DNA of 39,077 bases from Flavobacteriaceae bacterium (GTDB lineage Bacteria; Bacteroidota; Bacteroidia; Flavobacteriales; Flavobacteriaceae): positions 1-39,077 of the forward strand of contig JAQWFW010000033.1 of the NCBI GenBank assembly GCA_029238515.1, given 5' to 3'. The notes under the pieces were generated by a model. That model was not told the DNA's origin. It saw nothing but the letters and a program-made list of their open reading frames with translations, and did not search any database. Below, one piece after another: positions 35,972 to 39,077 of this stretch. The position numbers were made by a program, and so were the translations under genes. How positions within the stretch are numbered: position 1 is the stretch's first letter; each line of letters begins with the position of its first letter.

Positions 35972-36000
35972 AAATTAATAAAAAATTTACGCCTTCCTTT

Positions 36001-36030
36001 TTTAGGTTAAGTAGCAATGTATTACTTTTG
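36001..36030 (+). promoter_or_regulatory. Predicted pdhA-pdhC promoter
   Basis: TACTTTTG (36023-36030) fits TAnnTTTG, preceded at a 19-bp spacing by TTTA (36001-36003/4) in place of TTTG. The predicted leader is about 25 bases. Confidence 0.45.
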
Positions 36031-36060
36031 CAGAAATGATACTAACATCACTGTAATCTC

Positions 36061-37059
36061 ATGCAAGAAATAACCAAAGAAACCTACCTCGACTGGTACG
36101 AAAATATGTTCTTTTGGCGAAAGTTTGAAGACAAACTCGCGGCAGTCTATATTCAACAAAAAGTTAGAGGGTTTTTACACCTCTACAATGGTCAAGAAGC
36201 TGTTTTGGCAGGCGCACTTCATGCAATGGATCTTTCCAAAGACAAAATGATTACGGCCTATAGAAATCACGTTCAACCTATTGGGATGGGTGTTGATCCT
36301 CGTCGTGTCATGGCAGAACTTTATGGAAAAGCAACTGGAACCTCTCAAGGTTTAGGGGGCTCAATGCATATTTTCTCTAAAGAACATGGATTTTATGGCG
36401 GTCACGGTATTGTAGGAGGGCAAATTCCACTAGGAGCAGGAATGGCTTTTGGAGACAAATACAACGAAACAGGAGGAGTAACATTGTGCTATTTTGGTGA
36501 TGGTGCTGCACGACAAGGGTCTCTCCACGAAACATTCAACATGGCAATGAACTGGAAATTACCTGTCGTCTTTGTTTGTGAAAATAACGGATACGCTATG
36601 GGAACTTCTGTAGAACGTACCGCAAACCATACAGACATATGGAAACTTGGCTTAGGATACGAAATGCCTTGTGGACCAGTAGATGGAATGAACCCCATAA
36701 AAGTCGCCGAAGCTTTTGATGAAGCAATTCAACGCGCAAGACGTGGTGATGGACCAACATTTCTTGAAATGAAAACCTACCGCTACAGAGGGCATTCTAT
36801 GAGTGATGCACAACATTATAGAACCAAAGATGAGGTCAAAGAATACCAAAAAATTGATCCAATCACTCAAGTAAAAAACGTCATTTTGGAAAATAATTAC
36901 GCTACAGAAGAAGAAATTAAAGAAATTGATAAGCGTGTAAAAGGACTGGTAGCCGAATGCGAAAAATTTGCAGAAGAATCTCCTTTCCCAAAAAAAAGTT
37001 TGATGTACGACGCCGTATACGAACAAGAAGATTACCCATTTTTAGAACATAAAGTATAG
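36061..37059 (+). CDS. pdhA: Pyruvate dehydrogenase E1 component, alpha subunit
   Basis: Thiamine-diphosphate-dependent decarboxylase subunit of the 2-oxoacid dehydrogenase complex. The 332-residue protein has the TPP motif starting GDGAARQG (146-153) and ending ENNGYAM (174-180). GFYGGHGIVGGQIPLGAG and the phosphorylation-loop-like YRYRGHSMSD segment are characteristic of pyruvate-type E1-alpha. The gene is followed after 3 bases by the E2 gene. No E1-beta gene lies between or near them, so beta must be encoded elsewhere. Pyruvate specificity is inferred from the E2 and family resemblance. Confidence 0.95.
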   Translation: MQEITKETYLDWYENMFFWRKFEDKLAAVYIQQKVRGFLHLYNGQEAVLAGALHAMDLSKDKMITAYRNHVQPIGMGVDPRRVMAELYGKATGTSQGLGGSMHIFSKEHGFYGGHGIVGGQIPLGAGMAFGDKYNETGGVTLCYFGDGAARQGSLHETFNMAMNWKLPVVFVCENNGYAMGTSVERTANHTDIWKLGLGYEMPCGPVDGMNPIKVAEAFDEAIQRARRGDGPTFLEMKTYRYRGHSMSDAQHYRTKDEVKEYQKIDPITQVKNVILENNYATEEEIKEIDKRVKGLVAECEKFAEESPFPKKSLMYDAVYEQEDYPFLEHKV

Positions 37060-37062
37060 ATT

Positions 37063-38703
37063 ATGGCAATAGTAGTAAACATGCCACGGCTAAGCGATAC
37101 CATGGAAGAAGGTACTGTAGCAAGCTGGCTAAAAAATGTAGGCGATCGAATCGAAGAAGGTGATATTCTAGCCGAAATCGAAACAGACAAAGCCACTATG
37201 GAATTTGAATCCTTCAATGAAGGAACACTTCTACACATTGGTGTTCAAGAAGGTGAAACCACTAAAGTTGATGAACTACTAGCTATAATTGGCGAAGAAG
37301 GCGAGGATATTTCTGCACTTTTGAATGGAACATCTGCACCAGAGGAAGCCATGGAAGAAACTACAGAAATTGCTGAAGAATCAATAGAAGAAAAAGAAAC
37401 TACAACTGCTGCAACAGCCGAACTTCCAGAAGGGGTTATCGTTGTAACTATGCCACGACTAAGCGATACCATGGAAGAAGGTACCGTGGCCAGTTGGTTG
37501 AAAAATGTAGGCGATTTTGTTGAAGAAGGCGATATTTTAGCTGAAATTGAAACCGACAAAGCTACTATGGAGTTTGAATCTTTCAATGAAGGAACACTCC
37601 TCTACACAGGACTTAATGTTGGCGATACGGCCAAAGTAGATGATCTTCTTGCTATCATTGGCCCAGAAGGGACCGACATAAGTGGAGTGGCTGAAAACTT
37701 TGTTGCAGCTGCACCAAAAACTGAACAAGAAGAAGAAAAAACGATTGAACAGACTGTAGAAACTCCAAAACCTACACCAACTGTTGAAAAAACAGCAGAA
37801 ACTCCAAAAATAGAAACAACAGTGCCTGTTCCAACAACAAACAACGGAAAAATATACATCTCTCCTTTGGCGCGTAAAATTGCGGAGGAAAAAAATATTC
37901 CACTACACCAAATTCAAGGTAGTGGCGAAAATGGACGTATCATCAAACGCGATGTGGAATTTTATACCCCATCTGCTTCGACTGCCGCAGCGCCAATTGC
38001 GAAATTTGTAGCCACTGGGCAAGAAGATTTTGATGAAATCAACCACTCGCAAATGCGAAAAGTCATCGCAAAACGTTTAGGAGAATCCAAGTTCTCAGCT
38101 CCGCACTATTATTTGGCAGTAGAATTTGATATGGACAATGCTATTGCATTCCGCCAACAATTCAATTCTATTCCAGATACCAAAATATCATTCAATGACA
38201 TCGTTGTTAAGGCCTGTGCTTTAGCACTTCGCCAGCATCCACAAGTGAATTCACAATGGTTTGATGACCGCATGAAACTCAACAACCATGTACACATAGG
38301 CGTAGCTGTAGCTGTAGAAGATGGCCTTGTAGTCCCTGTTGTAAAGTTTGCCAACGAGCAGACACTACCACAAATTGGATCGGCAGTAAGAGACTTTGCA
38401 GGACGTGCACGAAACAAAAAACTAACACCTCAAGAAATGGAAGGCAGCACCTTTACCATTTCTAACTTAGGGATGTTTGGGATAGAAAGTTTTACGTCCA
38501 TTATCAATCAGCCTAACTCAGCAATACTGTCTGTTGGATCAATTGTTCAAAAACCAGTTGTGAAAAATGGACAAATTGTCGTAGGCAATACCATGAAACT
38601 CACACTTGCATGTGACCACAGAACTGTAGATGGCGCAACTGGAGCAGCATTTCTTCAAACCTTAAAAGGATTTATTGAAAATCCAGTTACTATGTTAGTT
38701 TAA
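37063..38703 (+). CDS. pdhC: Pyruvate dehydrogenase E2 (dihydrolipoamide acetyltransferase), two lipoyl domains
   Basis: Core acetyltransferase that transfers acetyl from E1 to CoA. The 546-residue protein has two lipoyl domains with lipoylated lysines K43 and K166, each within EIETDKATMEFESF. An Ala/Pro/Glu/Thr-rich linker follows (about 210-265). The peripheral-subunit-binding domain is ISPLARKIAEEKNIP (about 267-300). The catalytic domain (about 320-546) ends with HRTVDG, H519 and D523. The two lipoyl domains are almost identical in places, including at DNA level. A terminator follows directly. Confidence 0.96.
   Translation: MAIVVNMPRLSDTMEEGTVASWLKNVGDRIEEGDILAEIETDKATMEFESFNEGTLLHIGVQEGETTKVDELLAIIGEEGEDISALLNGTSAPEEAMEETTEIAEESIEEKETTTAATAELPEGVIVVTMPRLSDTMEEGTVASWLKNVGDFVEEGDILAEIETDKATMEFESFNEGTLLYTGLNVGDTAKVDDLLAIIGPEGTDISGVAENFVAAAPKTEQEEEKTIEQTVETPKPTPTVEKTAETPKIETTVPVPTTNNGKIYISPLARKIAEEKNIPLHQIQGSGENGRIIKRDVEFYTPSASTAAAPIAKFVATGQEDFDEINHSQMRKVIAKRLGESKFSAPHYYLAVEFDMDNAIAFRQQFNSIPDTKISFNDIVVKACALALRQHPQVNSQWFDDRMKLNNHVHIGVAVAVEDGLVVPVVKFANEQTLPQIGSAVRDFAGRARNKKLTPQEMEGSTFTISNLGMFGIESFTSIINQPNSAILSVGSIVQKPVVKNGQIVVGNTMKLTLACDHRTVDGATGAAFLQTLKGFIENPVTMLV
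37081..37229 (+). repeat. Lipoyl-domain repeat, copy 1
   Basis: This 149-bp segment is matched by an equal-length, ungapped, highly similar copy at 37450-37598. Differences are mostly synonymous third-position changes, apart from a short stretch encoding RIEEGD versus FVEEGD. Confidence 0.85.
37450..37598 (+). repeat. Lipoyl-domain repeat, copy 2
   Basis: Second copy of the lipoyl-domain sequence, 369 bp (123 codons) after the first and in the same frame. The high DNA similarity implies recent duplication or ongoing gene conversion. Confidence 0.85.
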
Positions 38704-38721
38704 AACATTTACATAATTTTT

Positions 38722-38755
38722 AAAAAAGCCTGTTTTTAGAAAGCAGGCTTTTTTT
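38722..38755 (+). terminator. Terminator of pdhA-pdhC
   Basis: AAAAAAGCCTG (38722-38732) pairs with CAGGCTTTTTT (38744-38754), an 11-bp stem with a T-run, 19 bases past the pdhC stop. Confidence 0.9.
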
Positions 38756-38783
38756 ATTATCTTTATATTTTTCTTATAAAACC

Positions 38784-38885
38784 ATGACCAAAGGACTACT
38801 TATTTTCTTTATTGTATTGATTATTATTTCAATAATTCACTTTATTTCACTTCGTATGATTCGGGTGGCTGAAGAAAAAAAATGA
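38784..38885 (+). CDS. 33-residue single-helix membrane peptide (hypothetical)
   Basis: A small ORF reading MTKGLLIFFIVLI and on to RVAEEKK. Residues 4-23 are one strongly hydrophobic segment, and the C-terminal ten residues are charged, with the basic Arg first. That suits a single-pass inner-membrane peptide. The stop TGA overlaps the ATG of the next ORF (ATGA), a common sign of translational coupling. A TATCTTTA sequence (38758-38765), one mismatch from the -7 consensus, lies 18 bases upstream, past the pdhC terminator. I do not recognise a family. The overlap with the next ORF and the shared terminator are the main support that it is real. Confidence 0.55.
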   Translation: MTKGLLIFFIVLIIISIIHFISLRMIRVAEEKK

Positions 38886-39058
38886 AATACAGAAAGGTAT
38901 TTTGGTATTTTTATGGATTTCTTTTTGCCATTAGTGGATTTGTAAATATGTTCCCTTTAGAAGAATTTAAGCTATTTGCCTTTATTCAATTCCTTTGTGG
39001 GATAACGGTATTTGTTCTAAATTATTTGGGGAAAATTGAAACAAAAAACCCCACTTAA
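38882..39058 (+). CDS. 58-residue two-helix membrane protein (hypothetical)
   Basis: A small ORF reading MKYRKVFWYFYGFLFAISGF and on to NYLGKIETKNPT. It has two hydrophobic segments (about 7-24 and 31-50) joined by a short loop with FPLEEFK, and a basic N-terminus. Its ATG overlaps the stop of the 33-residue ORF by 4 bases. Its stop lies within the 5' half of a strong hairpin terminator, which marks the end of the transcript. No family is recognised. A two-helix integral inner-membrane protein is the most that can be said. Confidence 0.6.
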   Translation: MKYRKVFWYFYGFLFAISGFVNMFPLEEFKLFAFIQFLCGITVFVLNYLGKIETKNPT

Positions 39059-39073
39059 AAGTGAGGTTTTTTC
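39043..39073 (+). terminator. Terminator of the small membrane ORF pair
   Basis: AAAAAACCCCACTT pairs with AAGTGAGGTTTTTT around a short A-rich loop, with one mismatch, and a T-run follows. It overlaps the stop codon of the 58-residue ORF. Confidence 0.8.
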
Positions 39074-39077
39074 TGTG

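Noticed and set aside
36652-37026. 124-codon minus-strand open frame opposite pdhA
   Set aside because: A shadow of the conserved pdhA coding sequence; its Phe/Ser-rich composition is typical of an antisense frame.

Overview
The window is an ordinary stretch of chromosome from a gliding member of the Bacteroidota, most likely family Flavobacteriaceae. The evidence is the gldJ-porU-porV cluster (gliding motility and type IX secretion), a fused secDF, A-rich gene starts without Shine-Dalgarno sequences, TAnnTTTG-type -7 promoter elements, low GC, and secreted proteins with T9SS-style architecture. I see no rRNA, CRISPR array, insertion sequence, integrase or phage gene, and no gap between genes exceeds about 250 bases.

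Layout. 1-3695 (minus): a two-gene unit encoding a small secreted protein of unknown function and a large M43-type metalloprotease whose C-terminus runs off the left edge. 3932-7242 (plus): folE, cysS, yidD, lgt. 7311-17228 (minus): secDF, mdh, a beta-barrel-like protein, gyrB, asnB and queE, several separated by clear hairpin terminators. 17303-21388 (plus): a HerA-like DUF853 ATPase, a lipoprotein, an alpha/beta hydrolase, rluF and a VOC protein. 21397-25144 (minus): folD, ffh, a short-chain dehydrogenase and a YwaF-like membrane protein. 25288-25362 (plus): tRNA-Val(GAC). 25412-30104 (minus): a small barrel protein overlapping an acidic lipoprotein, then murF and gldJ. 30322-38703 (plus): porU, porV, cdd, pdhA and pdhC. 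38784-39058 (plus): two tiny overlapping membrane-protein ORFs.

How the genes work together. SecDF and Lgt serve export and lipidation of envelope proteins. YidD assists membrane insertion and Ffh targets proteins to the membrane. GldJ, PorU and PorV belong to the gliding/T9SS apparatus, and the metalloprotease at the left edge looks like one of its clients. FolE and QueE both lie on the GTP-to-queuosine route. PdhA and PdhC are the E1-alpha and E2 of a 2-oxoacid dehydrogenase; no E1-beta or E3 gene is present here.

No clear undescribed system is visible. The best candidates for new biology are the secreted-protein/metalloprotease pair with a palindrome in the divergent promoter region, the acidic lipoprotein/barrel pair, and the 33- and 58-residue ORF pair at the right edge.
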